The notes beneath the pieces are model-generated. The model made no database searches and was not told the origin of the DNA. It saw nothing but the letters and a program-made list of their open reading frames with translations. From an uncultured Granulosicoccus sp. (GTDB lineage Bacteria; Pseudomonadota; Gammaproteobacteria; Granulosicoccales; Granulosicoccaceae), in contig CANMQI010000029.1 in NCBI GenBank assembly GCA_947499955.1, forward strand, positions 1 through 60,733: DNA of 60,733 bases. Reading direction: 5' to 3'. Of the stretch, positions 54,001 through 60,733 are shown piece after piece (position 1 is the stretch's first letter; every line of letters starts with the position of its first letter). Both the position numbers and the translations under genes were made by a program.

Positions 54001-57000
54001 TCTGTATCGTTGGCAGATAGTGAGTCACCATCCAGATCAATGCCGATTCCTCCGTTGTCCCAGATGGCATTTCCGAGCAAGCTATTACCCGTGACTCCAT
54101 CTTCTATTCTGATGCCGTTACCGTTGTTGAAGGCAATGATGTTGCCCGAGCCGGGGAGGGTGCCACCGAGATGATTGTTATACGATTGGAGCCAGATACC
54201 ATGTCCGTTGTTGCCGGCGTCAATGGTTTTGCTGGCGTCAGTGCCTACGATATTCCCGAGAATGGTGTTCTCGTCGGCAGCGGATAAAACGGCAATGCCA
54301 TGACTTGTATTGGCGGCAATGATATTGCGTTCATTGGTGGTACTACCGCCGATACGGTTGTTGCTCGTGTTGATGGCAATGCCGTATCCCAGGTTTCCCA
54401 TCAAGGTGATCCCATCAATGGCAAGCCCGATCAGGTTTCCGGAGATCGTATTGGAATCGGCATCGTTGTCCAGAGTGATGGCAGACCCCAGGTTGCCAGA
54501 AACCACATTTCCTTCGCCATTGGCCGCCCCGCCAATTTGTGTATGGCTTGCCGTCCCGGATAGCCGTATGCCACCGGTAGCATTACCTATATCCTCAAAC
54601 CCGGAATCATCGACACCGATGTAATTGCCCTTGACGATGACATTGACGGTATCGCTGATAGACAAACCATAAGTGGCGTTACCAGAAATGATATTACCTT
54701 CCTCGGCGGCGGCACCTCCGATGGTAACGAGCTGGGTACTTCCCTTGACATAGATACCGTAGTTGCCGTTGCCAATGCTCTGGGAGCCCGCGGAGTTGGT
54801 ACCGATATAATTTCCCTGAACAGTTGCGGAGGTATCTGCATTGTGAAGGTCTATTCCGATGCCTGTATTGCCGGCAATGATGTTCTCTTCGCCAGCAAGG
54901 GGGCCGCCGATACGCGTGTTTGAGGCACCATTGATGTAGATGCCGGTTTCGTTGGACAGCACCGCATCACCCGTAGCATTGGTACCGATCAGGTTTCCGG
55001 TGATGATGTTATTGCTGGTGGTGGATCCGACCAGTCTGATGCCATGACCGGTTGTATGACCTGATATCAAGTTGCCGGTGCCGCTGGTGCTGATACCGCC
55101 GATGGTGTTATTGCTGGCGCCACCCTGTAGCAGAATACCTACTGATTGCGCCCCAAGAGTGCTGTTGCCATCCAGGCTGGTTCCGATGCGATTTCCCTGA
55201 ATGCTATGCCCATCCGTGCCAGGACCCCAGAAACTGACTCCGGCATAGAGATTTCCTGAAACAAGATTTCCTTCCCCCGCTGCGCTGCTGCCACCGATGA
55301 GGGAGTTGGTAGCCCCCGAAACTATTCGAACACCGCTCGCACCGTTTCCATTGGCGCCACTTCCGTTCGAGGATGAACCAATGAAATTTCCCTGCACGAC
55401 GTTGCTGTCAGTCCCATCGCCATTGATCTGTATGCCGTTGCCGGCATTGCCCGAGATGATGTTTCCCTGACCATTGCCAGGCCCACCGACTCTGTTGTTA
55501 CTGGCTTTCCCGGAGATGACTATGCCATCGACGCTATTGCCCAGAGACGAGCTGTCGTCAGCATTCGTACCGATGTAGTTGCCGGTAATGATGTTGTTGT
55601 CTGTGCCTTCGGATCCCAGCTTGATGCCGTATAGGTTGGCAACGATGATATTGGCGTAGCCTGCTGTCCGATCACCACCTATTGTGTTGTCAGACGATCC
55701 GTTGTTGACGTAAATGCCGGTATCACCATTGCCAATAGCCAGGGTTGCAGTGATGTCAGTGCCTATACGGTTTCCCACTATCAGGTTGTTGTGAGTCGTC
55801 GCGTTGAAACTGTCAATCTTGATTCCATTGAGGCCGTTGCCCGATATGACATTGGCTAATGTGATATCGGCATCACCGATCCGGGAGTTCTGTGGCCCAT
55901 AGTAGATCTCGATGCCATTCTGGGCGTTACCGAGTAACGATGCACCGTCTGCTTGGGTGCCAATGAAATTTCCGAACACCCTGTTGCCATTGGTCGAAAT
56001 ATCTTGAATCCTGATTCCCGAACCACTGGGGTTTGAAGGGTCGCTGAAGTCTCCGTTTCCGGATATCACATTCCCTTCCAATAGTGTATAGGAGCCAGTG
56101 TCGTCGTTTACACCTCCAATCACGTTGTCACTGGCGCCGCGCTTGACATAGATTCCGATCATCTCGTTAGCGATGCCAGATGTGCCGGTGATATCGGTTC
56201 CTATGTAGTTCCCTATGACATGGTTGTCCGAGGTTGCGTAGGAGTCGTTTCCATCGATGGTGACACCGGTCTGGACGTTGCCAGATATGATGTTTCTTTC
56301 GTGGATGCCGCTGCCGCCTATGAAGTTGTTCTGCGCGCCATAGCTGATCTGTACGCCATGGCGGTTGTTGCCCAGAGCGCTGGTGCCGTCCAGATTGGTT
56401 CCAATCAGATTACCGAGCACATCATTGAAGTCTGTGCCGGCACCGCTTATGGAAATACCATCATAGGCATTGCCTGAAACAAGATTTGCACTGTCTGCTG
56501 CGCTGCCGCCAACCGTATTGCCGAAGGCTTCGTTATACAGTGATATGCCGCTGCCTTGATTGCCGAGGGCGCTCGAGCCGTCAGCAGTCGTACCGATCCT
56601 GTTTGCCGTGAGTATGTTATCAATCGTGTAATAGCCCGAGATGGACACGCCATTCGAGCCGTTGCCGGATATGATATTTGCATGGACGGTTGACCAATTA
56701 GCGGAGTTGCTGATGAGAATTCCGCTCTGGCCATTCGCAATGGCTGCTGTACCCGACTCATTCGTACCGATAAAGTTGTATTCGATATTGGTTGCATAGG
56801 TATCCACTCCTGTCAGCAGGATGCCATGTCCGCCGTTGCCGGCGATGACATTGCTGCCTGTGATAAGGCCATTTCCTATCGCGGTATTCGGTGAATCAGT
56901 GACCACGATTCCACGTCCGGTGTTGCCACGATTGTCCGTTCCATCGGTGCCGATGTAGTTGTGTATGAGTGAGACGTTCTCAGCGTCTGTCAACGCGATT

Positions 57001-58034
57001 CCATCACCGGCGAAGTGAATGATCTGTATATTGCTGATGACGCTGTAATCGCTGTTGCTGCCCAACTTCAGACCGGTTGAGTTACCTGCCAGAGAGCCGT
57101 CAAGAACGATCCTGTTCTCTCCATCAATTTCGAGTTGCGAGGTGATGACGGGTAGCTCGCTTGTCGGCTTGATGGGTTCTGTGACGGCTGTGGTGAAAAC
57201 GATTTGATTTGCCCCGCCAGCGTTGTTGGCATCTTCAATGGCCTGGCGCAGAGATCCGGCCACGTTGTCATCTGCAGTGGTTACCGTAAATGTTGCGAAA
57301 ACTCCAGTGTAGTCCTGCAAGATTGCAGCGGCGTCTTGCGGTTCCGCATCTATCACTCCTGTCGTGAACTCCAGAGTCCAGTCACCACCCAGATCGGCAC
57401 TGCCGGTCAGATCATCGGATGCTGCAATATTGGCCCGTGTCAGCTCTCCCAGTAACGTTGCAAAAGCCTCGCCGTCAGCGGACGTCACAAGGTCACAGCC
57501 ATAGATCAGGATGTCGGCTCCCTGACTCAAGGATGACGACCACCGACTGATCTGTTCAGCACGCTGGAGCAGCTCGTTCATGTCGAGATTGGTAGTGCCC
57601 AGCTGCAATTGAGCATCACTACCGTGAGAGAACAGCAGTACGCGTGATACGTTCTCATGCGTTTCCATGATACGGCTGATCTGATCGATTCCGTCGGAGC
57701 TGGTATCGATGAATACAACGATTCTTTCGGCACCTTGTTCTGTGGCGAGTCGTTTCGCAATCCAGTCAGCATCTTCGACCGCGCGGTCAACGATGACGAG
57801 TTCAAGCTCGGATCCCGCAAGGGCAGGATGCGTATCAGCTACAGCGCTGTTGGCAATACTGTTCAGCTGAGAACTGTGCAATATGTCAACGGCCGGCTCG
57901 GCAGGACTGGAAACAACGTCATACGTTGCCAGGAGACTGGCAGCATCTGCAGAAAAAAGCAGGCGTGGTTCCAACGGCTCCAGCAAGAAAGCATTACCTC
58001 GCTTTGCAGATTTGCTTCGCCGATTGTCATTCAT
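45078..58034 (-). CDS. giant LEPR-XLL/DUF4347/beta-helix/cadherin repeat surface protein
   Basis: A 4318-residue protein. In order: LEPR-XLL motif (about 17-32, LLEPLEPRLLFSADAA); DUF4347 (about 78-240); a right-handed parallel beta-helix with NxIGTNxxGTxALGN-type repeats (about 250-1360); an Ig-like part; delta-60 repeats (about 1485-1865, DGSLDTSFGTGG); cadherin-like and He_PIG domains (about 1865-2331); ten contiguous 105-residue repeats (2332-3381); two 305-residue super-repeats (3382-3991); an acidic spacer; and a C-terminal membrane segment (about 4266-4295). LEPR-XLL is a known N-terminal mark of very long exported proteins of unknown route. Adhesion is inferred from the domains. The ATG at 58034, with GGGAATGG upstream, fits the LEPR-XLL start; a TTG lies 11 codons earlier. 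Confidence 0.93.
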   Translation of the reverse strand: MNDNRRSKSAKRGNAFLLEPLEPRLLFSADAASLLATYDVVSSPAEPAVDILHSSQLNSIANSAVADTHPALAGSELELVIVDRAVEDADWIAKRLATEQGAERIVVFIDTSSDGIDQISRIMETHENVSRVLLFSHGSDAQLQLGTTNLDMNELLQRAEQISRWSSSLSQGADILIYGCDLVTSADGEAFATLLGELTRANIAASDDLTGSADLGGDWTLEFTTGVIDAEPQDAAAILQDYTGVFATFTVTTADDNVAGSLRQAIEDANNAGGANQIVFTTAVTEPIKPTSELPVITSQLEIDGENRIVLDGSLAGNSTGLKLGSNSDYSVISNIQIIHFAGDGIALTDAENVSLIHNYIGTDGTDNRGNTGRGIVVTDSPNTAIGNGLITGSNVIAGNGGHGILLTGVDTYATNIEYNFIGTNESGTAAIANGQSGILISNSANWSTVHANIISGNGSNGVSISGYYTIDNILTANRIGTTADGSSALGNQGSGISLYNEAFGNTVGGSAADSANLVSGNAYDGISISGAGTDFNDVLGNLIGTNLDGTSALGNNRHGVQISYGAQNNFIGGSGIHERNIISGNVQTGVTIDGNDSYATSDNHVIGNYIGTDITGTSGIANEMIGIYVKRGASDNVIGGVNDDTGSYTLLEGNVISGNGDFSDPSNPSGSGIRIQDISTNGNRVFGNFIGTQADGASLLGNAQNGIEIYYGPQNSRIGDADITLANVISGNGLNGIKIDSFNATTHNNLIVGNRIGTDITATLAIGNGDTGIYVNNGSSDNTIGGDRTAGYANIIVANLYGIKLGSEGTDNNIITGNYIGTNADDSSSLGNSVDGIVISGKASNNRVGGPGNGQGNIISGNAGNGIQINGDGTDSNVVQGNFIGSSSNGSGANGNGASGVRIVSGATNSLIGGSSAAGEGNLVSGNLYAGVSFWGPGTDGHSIQGNRIGTSLDGNSTLGAQSVGILLQGGASNNTIGGISTSGTGNLISGHTTGHGIRLVGSTTSNNIITGNLIGTNATGDAVLSNETGIYINGASNTRIGGPLAGEENIIAGNTGIGIDLHNADTSATVQGNYIGTNSAGSQSIGNGNYGIYVKGSTQLVTIGGAAAEEGNIISGNATYGLSISDTVNVIVKGNYIGVDDSGFEDIGNATGGIRLSGTASHTQIGGAANGEGNVVSGNLGSAITLDNDADSNTISGNLIGLAIDGITLMGNLGYGIAINTSNNRIGGSTTNERNIIAANTSHGIAVLSAADENTILGNIVGTDASKTIDAGNNGHGIWLQSYNNHLGGTLPGSGNIIAFNNGNGIRIEDGVTGNSLLGNAIWDNGGIGIDLDGDSLSANDTDDTDTGANNVQNFPVLGSVIINESGSLSLDGRIQSNANTTYRVEYFASTNGDPSGHGGAERMIGYSSITTDASGSAEFHVVLDASVSAGEYITATATVDNGSAGFSDTSEYAANVVAVSHDVDNSAPTFSAGEGVHTVELATLYNGAVDMATQADGKYLVLSAVNTAASGLDMDFALTRFTADGSLDTSFGTGGTIINALTTGNETVSALSIQGDGKIILAGAQDIGNENEAVMIRYNLDGTLDTTFGTGGVAAFSISGTTSSVIKDIELLPDGRIMASGYAKVANVDTMLAIRTTIDGNLDTSFDGNGYKIIDTGAGEAKANALQVQTDGKVVIAGYRNNATTLEARIVRLNVDGTLDTTFSSDGHIILRTADNLHATTLAIADDGTIVVGGNSDATGFPSQISRFLTDGSLDSSFGGTGYVTINVGSPNESVNKLIIQEDGRIVVTGNAYNGSNYDLSVFRLNTDGTLDNGFGGDGTVRIDLNGATDSVAAVDIDAMGNIMVAGDSDGNMFIASINDSGLVNGQFNAANTLDATPAYTEDAAAIVLDADVTVYDRELSEADNFSGASLTLVRDSLASVDDIFGFTDGEGLSLVGSHIFKGGQVIASFDGSSMPGQLTITFTDGNGEIPTNADVNHTLRQITYQNGSDNPPSDVQINWTLTDGNTGSQGIGNNRSVTGHTIVSLTAVNDAPVITSNGAGATASLSVNEGVTGVAVIEAEDVDADTVLTYDIAGGADAGSFDIGSSSGELSFLAAPDHESKSSYEVLVSVSDDDGKLDTQLITVTINDLNEAATFDTSAALPDATEDSVYTVFINTSDPDTGDTRAFSSIDLPGWLTLLDNNDGTATLSGTPLQTDIGFANFTLEIEDADGLKSTRVFSLTVQNVNDPALFTSASAFTVAENGTVAAQITSSDEDDDDPEYAIAGGNDAVLFSIDADSGELTFNSAPDFENPQDADGNNIYEVAISVTDNVGPPYSQAVNTITITVQDLADEDLSPITDTDITAGSDGVIDENSAIGSTVGITANTVDGDAGQTVSYALSGTDAALFSIDANGVVTTTAVLDHETADERSFTVTATSSDGSTATRDFTVTVSDLPDEDLSPITDTDITAGSDGIIDENSATGSTVGITANSVDGDDGQTIAYALSGTDAALFSIDANGVVTTTAVLDHETADERSFTVTATSSDGSTATRDFTVTVSDLPDEDLSPITDTDITAGSDGIIDENSATGSTVGITANTVDGDAGQTISYALSGADASLFSIDSDGIITTAAVLDHEAAGERNFTVTATSSDGSTATRDFSVSVTDLPDEDLSPITDTNLTAGSDGIIDENSATGSTVGITANSVDGDDGQTISYALSGADAALFSIDSDGIITTAAVLDHETADERSFTVTATSSDGSTATRDFTVTVSDLADEDLSPITDTDLTAGSDGVIDENSAIGSTVGISANTVDGDAGQTISYALSGTDAALFSIDANGVVTTTAVLDHETADERSFTVTATSSDGSTATRDFTVTVSDLPDEDLSPITDTDITAGSDGIIDENSATGSTVGITANSVDGDDGQTIAYALSGTDAALFSIDANGVVTTTAVLDHETADERSFTVTATSSDGSTATRDFTVTVSDLADEDLSPITDTDITAGSDGIIDENSAVGSTVGITANTADGDDGQTISYALSGADAALFSIDSDGIITTAAVLDHETADERSFTVTATSSDGSTATRDLTVTVTDLADEDLSPITDTDITAGSDGIIDENSAVGSTVGITANTVDGDAGQTISYALSGADAALFSIDSDGIITTAAVLDHETADERGFTVTATSSDGSTATRDFTVTVTDLADEDLSPITDTDAIAGNNGIIDENSAIGSTVGITANTVDGDDGQTIAYTLSGTDAALFSIDANGVVTTTAALDHETADERNFTVTATSSDGSTATRDFSVTVIDLADEDLSPITDTDITAGSDGVIDENSAIGSTVGITAHSVDGDAGQTVSYALSGADAALFNIDANGIVTTAAVLDHEAADQYSFTVTATSSDGSIASRIFTVDVGDINEGPSFITDGALPDATEDLVYSVTIQTSDPDSGDTHTIQSADLPAWLTLIDNNDGTATLRGTPQQLDNGPATFTISIEDAADLSSTRTFSLTVNNVNDAPTITSDSALTIAENIDGVATITALDADGESLTYSIAGGNDAALFSINPTTGYLRFSTVPDYENPLDADADHAHELIIRVDDGTGSPDAIVTQAIKVTVTDLPDEDLSPITDLDTISGSEGIIDENSAVGSTVGIQANTVDGDAGQSISYALSGNDAALFSIDTNGIVTTAASLDHEAADQRSFTVTATSSDGSIASRMFTVAVGDTNEGPSFITDGALPDATEDAVYSGTIRTSDPDSGDTHTINSFDLPAWLTLIDNGDGTATLRGTPQQLDNGSATFTLHIEDAAGLSSNRTFSLTVNNVNDAPIIISDSALTIAENIYGVATITALDADGESLTYSIAGGNDAALFSINPTTGYLRFSTVPDYENPLDADADHVHELIIRVDDGTGSPDAIVTQAIKVTVTDLPDEDLSPITDLDTLAGSDGIVDENSTIGSTVGIIANAIDGDAGQTVAYTLSGTDAALFSIDTNGVVTTAAILDHEAAEKRSFIVTAISSDGSSTSRVFTLAVSDVNEAPTINIRDIQIKPDQDGEIGTLNIVDPDSGDTVELTIVGGNAASSFIYDNSTEQLSQITHLDAGSYSLEVRLIDSAGNATEATLTISILDDPRLQAALPDQTMDSGALAEVESTLSGITESVYNRAPEPNLPPKIGSDRPAQEKPAALSNQIDEEDVPPGPATSSVERFNDPIFQDINEDVSVLIENPGNANQAATVEKQGNQAASAEKTRLLALLGDLQKQELTTAQSIIERFQILPFQLSLAPTLFDGDDALTQELSESVREQRQQQQLVVAIGTGASVALTAGFVTWLLKAGVLLSTAKSSAPLWGAIDPVPVLHKEKVS
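45121..45139. other. near-perfect palindrome inside the 3' end of the giant gene
   Basis: GCGCCCCAC, one base, GTGGGGCGC: a 9-bp inverted repeat. It lies 67 bases past the soxG stop but within the coding end of the giant protein, where it encodes SSAPLWGAID. It may terminate sox transcripts arriving from the plus strand (followed by TGGATTTT). The paralogue's equivalent (58381-58397) is only partly symmetrical. Confidence 0.45.
46062..47891 (-). repeat. two contiguous 915-nt coding super-repeats
   Basis: Two copies of 915 nt (46977-47891 and 46062-46976) each encode a He_PIG domain, a cadherin domain and one 105-residue unit, and each starts D-(I/T)-N-E-G-P-S-F. Long stretches such as 46366-46660 and 47281-47575 are almost identical at the DNA level. 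Confidence 0.95.
47892..51041 (-). repeat. ten contiguous 315-nt coding repeats
   Basis: Within the giant gene, ten units of exactly 315 nt (105 residues) run without spacers. Each begins D-L-(A/P)-D-E-D-L-S-P-I-T-D and carries IDENSA, GSTVGITAN, SYALSG-DAALFSID, LDHE and FTVTATSSDGS motifs of a cadherin-like domain. Between units amino-acid identity is very high. Confidence 0.97.
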
Positions 58035-58337
58035 CTTGATGCCATTCCCGATCAATATCAGCCTCAAGTCATTCAGTCAGGCCAATCCGAAGACAATTAA
58101 ATTGAAGTGCTGGTACTGCACTATATCGGCACAAATGAGACATGATTTAGGAGGATGTGCCGGTGAGGTCACGCTGTATCCACGTCGACGGAACACGCCC
58201 CAGTCATCGGTCGAAGTTCTTGAAACTTGAACATGAAACAAGGGTGTGTTCGATGTTTTCACGACCTCTGTGCATGAAGCGCGCAGGAATGAGAAATAGT
58301 CTGCGCGCCGCTGAAGTGTCCTATCGATTGACGTTGA
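58035..58337. other. intergenic region between the two giant genes
   Basis: This 303-base gap lies upstream of the first giant gene and downstream of its paralogue, both on the minus strand. It contains a short inverted repeat AGTGC-N7-GCACT (58106-58122) 72-88 bases upstream of the start, beside a TATAGT hexamer on the minus strand, which may belong to a promoter. No terminator with a U-tract was recognised. Confidence 0.4.
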
Positions 58338-60733
58338 CTAGACGATGTTACGTCTGTGAAGTACGGGTACTGGATCAATAGCGCCCCATAGAGGCGCACT
58401 GGTTTTGGCTGTAGAAATCAGAACACCGGCTTTCAACAGCCAGGATACAAAGCCTGCAGTCAACGCGACCGACGCTCCGGTCCCGATAGCGACAACCAGC
58501 TTCTGCTGCTCATTCTGTTCGCGGGCGGTTTCTGCCAATTCCTGAGTCAGTTTGTCACTGCCGTCCTGCATGGATGGGGCAAGAGAAAGCTGAAATGGCA
58601 GTATCTGAAATTGTTCAAGAATGGATGGCGCAATGACCAGGCCGCTAGCCTGAAGCCCATCCAGCAAGGCCAGTAATATGCTCTTCTCACCCGCTGCTGT
58701 TTGACTACCCGTTACCTCGTTATCAGTCGACTGGGATGCATAGGACGGATTGTTGTTGTTGTCTGAAAGCGAATCAGCAGAAAATTCATCACCCATCGAC
58801 TCATTCCATGGATCGACAGTATCAAGCTCATCGTCTGTCGTCTTCTCCACTTCAACCTCGTTTGATTGTTCGAGGGTTTCTGTCTGCTCCTGAACTTCAG
58901 CAAGTGTTGAAGAGAGTTCGGGATGCTCCGAGGTTCTGCTGTAGGATTGTTCCAGCTTGCTCTCCATTGCCGTTTCAAGTTCGTCCAGTGTTTCTGTATC
59001 AACCCTGATTTCCGGTTGGGCAGCCTGCAACAAGGGGTCGGCCAGTATGGTGATTGTCAGAGTTGCCTGAGTCGAGTTGCCATTCGAATCAATCAGCATG
59101 ACCTCCAGCGTGTAGGTGCCCTTGTCAAGGTAAGTTATCTGGTTGAGTTGGTCAGTTGATGCATCATAGGTAAATGACGATGCGGCAGCGCCGCCTACAA
59201 TTGTCAGCTCTACGATATCTCCGCTGTCGGGGTCACTGATATTCAGAGTTCCTATATTACCGCTGTGCTCGGGCGTGCTCTGAATCTGTGTTGTGCTGAT
59301 CGCAGGGGATTCATTGACATTCGATACATTGATGAGCAGTTCCTGAGTCGTTTGCAGTTGACCTGAGCCCTTTGCGGCGACTGTCACTTCATACTGATTA
59401 TCCTGATTCAAATCGATTGGTGATTCGAAATCCGGATCCTTGGCGAAGTTCAATTCCCCTGTTTCGTTATCGATCGTGAAAACAGCAGAGTCGCGTCCAC
59501 CGACAATGGCGTAAGCAGGGGCATTGCCATTAGTGTCTGTGGCAGTGACGGTCGTGACCAAACGGGTATTTTCGGCAACAGTGAATACACTGGCCGAGGT
59601 AAAGACAGGAGGTTCGTTGATATTGTTGACATCAACGATAAAGTCTCGGGTAATGGAAGAGCCATCACTGGATGTAGCGGTGACGGTAAAGCTGTGCTGT
59701 TTGGACACCTCGTGATCCAGCACTGAAGCTGTTGTAATAATGCCATCGCTGTCGATGCTGAACAGGGCAGCGTCATTACCGCTCAATGCGTATGACACGC
59801 TCTGTCCGGCATCACGATCTACGCTGTTGGCAGTGATACCAACCCTGGAACCGATAGCAGCGTTCTCTTCGACTGCTCCATCGCTGCCGGCAATGGTGTC
59901 CAGATCCCGCATCGGGGAGAGGTCTTCATCAGCGATATCCGTCACAGTGACGATGACTGACTGAGTGGTCAAGGCATTGAGTGAACCTGTACCGTCATTG
60001 ACACCGATGATCAGTTCGTATACCCGATCGGCGTTCGTATCCTGCGGATTCTCGAAATCAGGTGCTGAGGAAAAGACGAGCTCCCCGGTCGACGAGTTGA
60101 TGGTAAACAAGTCAGCATCGCTTCCACCGAAGATGGCATAGGACAACGCGTCATCATCGGCGTCACTCGCCGTGATAGTCGTGATGTTGCTGGAGTTCTC
60201 TGCTACCGCAAATTCACTGGCAGAAGAAATGACTGGTGCGTCATTGACCGCACCGACGGTCAGCGAAAAGGTACGTGTATTCTTGAGGCCTGCCGAGTCT
60301 TCGATTTCCAGAATGATTTCATGGCTACCGATATGGTTGTCTTCCGGGGTACCGCTGAAGGTGGCCGTGCCATCTCCATTGTCGATAAGCGACAGCCAGG
60401 CTGGGATGACAGCATTTTTGAATGTGACAGAATCATTCGTGTCGGCGTCAAAAGTCGAAATCGTGGTTGTGAAGAACTCGTCCTCAATAGCATCAGGCAG
60501 TTTTGCGTTGGTCGTGAGTACCGGTTTCTCGTTCAGATCACTGACGACGACGGTAAAGTTGTGGTTTGCTGTCGAGCCATCACTGGAGGTGGCCGTGACG
60601 GTGAAGTTGCGCTCGTCGGCGGCTTCGTGATCCAGCACCGCAGCCGTGGTCACAATCCCGTTGGCATCGATGCTGAACAGAGCCGCATCAGTGCCGCTCA
60701 GTGCGTAGGATATGGTCTGTTCGGCATCGCCAT
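58338..60733 (-). CDS. second giant cadherin-repeat surface protein (5' end outside window)
   Basis: The frame is open to the window edge, so only the C-terminal 797 or so residues are visible. They hold the end of a 105-residue unit (ALSG-DAALFSID and FTVTATSSDGS), a He_PIG domain, a cadherin domain, another DEDLSP unit, two further cadherin-like parts, an acidic spacer with ESMGDEFSADSLSDNNN, and a C-terminal hydrophobic anchor. The final 110 residues closely match the first giant protein (ILPFQLSLAPS, VVAIGTGASVALTAGFVSWL, SAPLWGAIDPVPVL). It is therefore a tandem paralogue lying upstream on the same strand. Its N-terminus, and so LEPR-XLL, cannot be checked. Confidence 0.9.
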   Translation of the reverse strand, partial: GDAEQTISYALSGTDAALFSIDANGIVTTAAVLDHEAADERNFTVTATSSDGSTANHNFTVVVSDLNEKPVLTTNAKLPDAIEDEFFTTTISTFDADTNDSVTFKNAVIPAWLSLIDNGDGTATFSGTPEDNHIGSHEIILEIEDSAGLKNTRTFSLTVGAVNDAPVISSASEFAVAENSSNITTITASDADDDALSYAIFGGSDADLFTINSSTGELVFSSAPDFENPQDTNADRVYELIIGVNDGTGSLNALTTQSVIVTVTDIADEDLSPMRDLDTIAGSDGAVEENAAIGSRVGITANSVDRDAGQSVSYALSGNDAALFSIDSDGIITTASVLDHEVSKQHSFTVTATSSDGSSITRDFIVDVNNINEPPVFTSASVFTVAENTRLVTTVTATDTNGNAPAYAIVGGRDSAVFTIDNETGELNFAKDPDFESPIDLNQDNQYEVTVAAKGSGQLQTTQELLINVSNVNESPAISTTQIQSTPEHSGNIGTLNISDPDSGDIVELTIVGGAAASSFTYDASTDQLNQITYLDKGTYTLEVMLIDSNGNSTQATLTITILADPLLQAAQPEIRVDTETLDELETAMESKLEQSYSRTSEHPELSSTLAEVQEQTETLEQSNEVEVEKTTDDELDTVDPWNESMGDEFSADSLSDNNNNPSYASQSTDNEVTGSQTAAGEKSILLALLDGLQASGLVIAPSILEQFQILPFQLSLAPSMQDGSDKLTQELAETAREQNEQQKLVVAIGTGASVALTAGFVSWLLKAGVLISTAKTSAPLWGAIDPVPVLHRRNIV

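Noticed and set aside
45078..60733. Giant proteins as RTX/type I secretion adhesins
   Set aside because: No GGxGxDxxx calcium repeats or C-terminal type I signal seen; the ends carry LEPR-XLL (first protein) and a hydrophobic anchor instead.

Overview
The window reads as a chromosomal segment of a free-living, probably marine, gammaproteobacterium with moderately high GC. The long (class II) ketol-acid reductoisomerase with divergent ilvY, the LuxR/LuxI pair, heterotetrameric sarcosine oxidase, several c-di-GMP proteins and giant LEPR-XLL/DUF4347 surface proteins fit this. The combination recalls Granulosicoccus-like bacteria, but that name is a guess from gene content. No tRNA, rRNA, CRISPR array, intact transposase or phage module was seen.

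Layout. 1-10 kb: small accessory and housekeeping genes (tiny membrane protein, Tat-signal protein, hemerythrin-like protein, IclR+RidA pair, VF530-type DNA-binding protein, RimK with a TrkA-C tail, PPOX flavoprotein, P-loop kinase, lipoprotein) and a DUF2892-GGDEF-EAL protein. 9.7-18.2 kb: an apparent carbohydrate operon with an alpha/beta hydrolase, two Gfo/Idh/MocA dehydrogenases, a complete type I sugar ABC importer and a UPF0303/HbpS-like protein. 18.3-25.3 kb: EamA exporter divergent from MarR with twin operators, a PAS-GGDEF-EAL protein, a SAM methyltransferase plus AdoHcyase-like pair, and ilvY. 25.4-30 kb: ilvC, a ModF/PhrA-like ABC ATPase, and convergent luxR/luxI. 30-37.8 kb: amidase, FAD amine oxidoreductase, dCache diguanylate cyclase, outer-membrane barrel protein, DUF2254 protein. 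38-45 kb: single-domain response regulator, GlxA-type AraC regulator and the soxBDAG operon. 45-60.7 kb: two tandem giant repeat proteins on the minus strand, the second cut by the window end.

How the parts may work together. Quorum sensing, three c-di-GMP proteins and giant cadherin-repeat surface proteins suggest a switch between attached and free life (inference). The sugar importer with two dehydrogenases, and sarcosine oxidase with its GlxA regulator, amidase and amine oxidoreductase, indicate use of sugars and methylated amines from algae or plants.

Most notable structures: the giant gene is built from exact genetic modules (ten 315-nt units, then two 915-nt super-units), and its C-terminal membrane tail is shared with its tandem paralogue. 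A perfect hairpin in the luxI leader covers the ribosome binding site. Tail-to-tail gene junctions hold 9-nt and 8-nt tandem arrays, one of which keeps a single 8-nt register over 184 nt while its unit changes.
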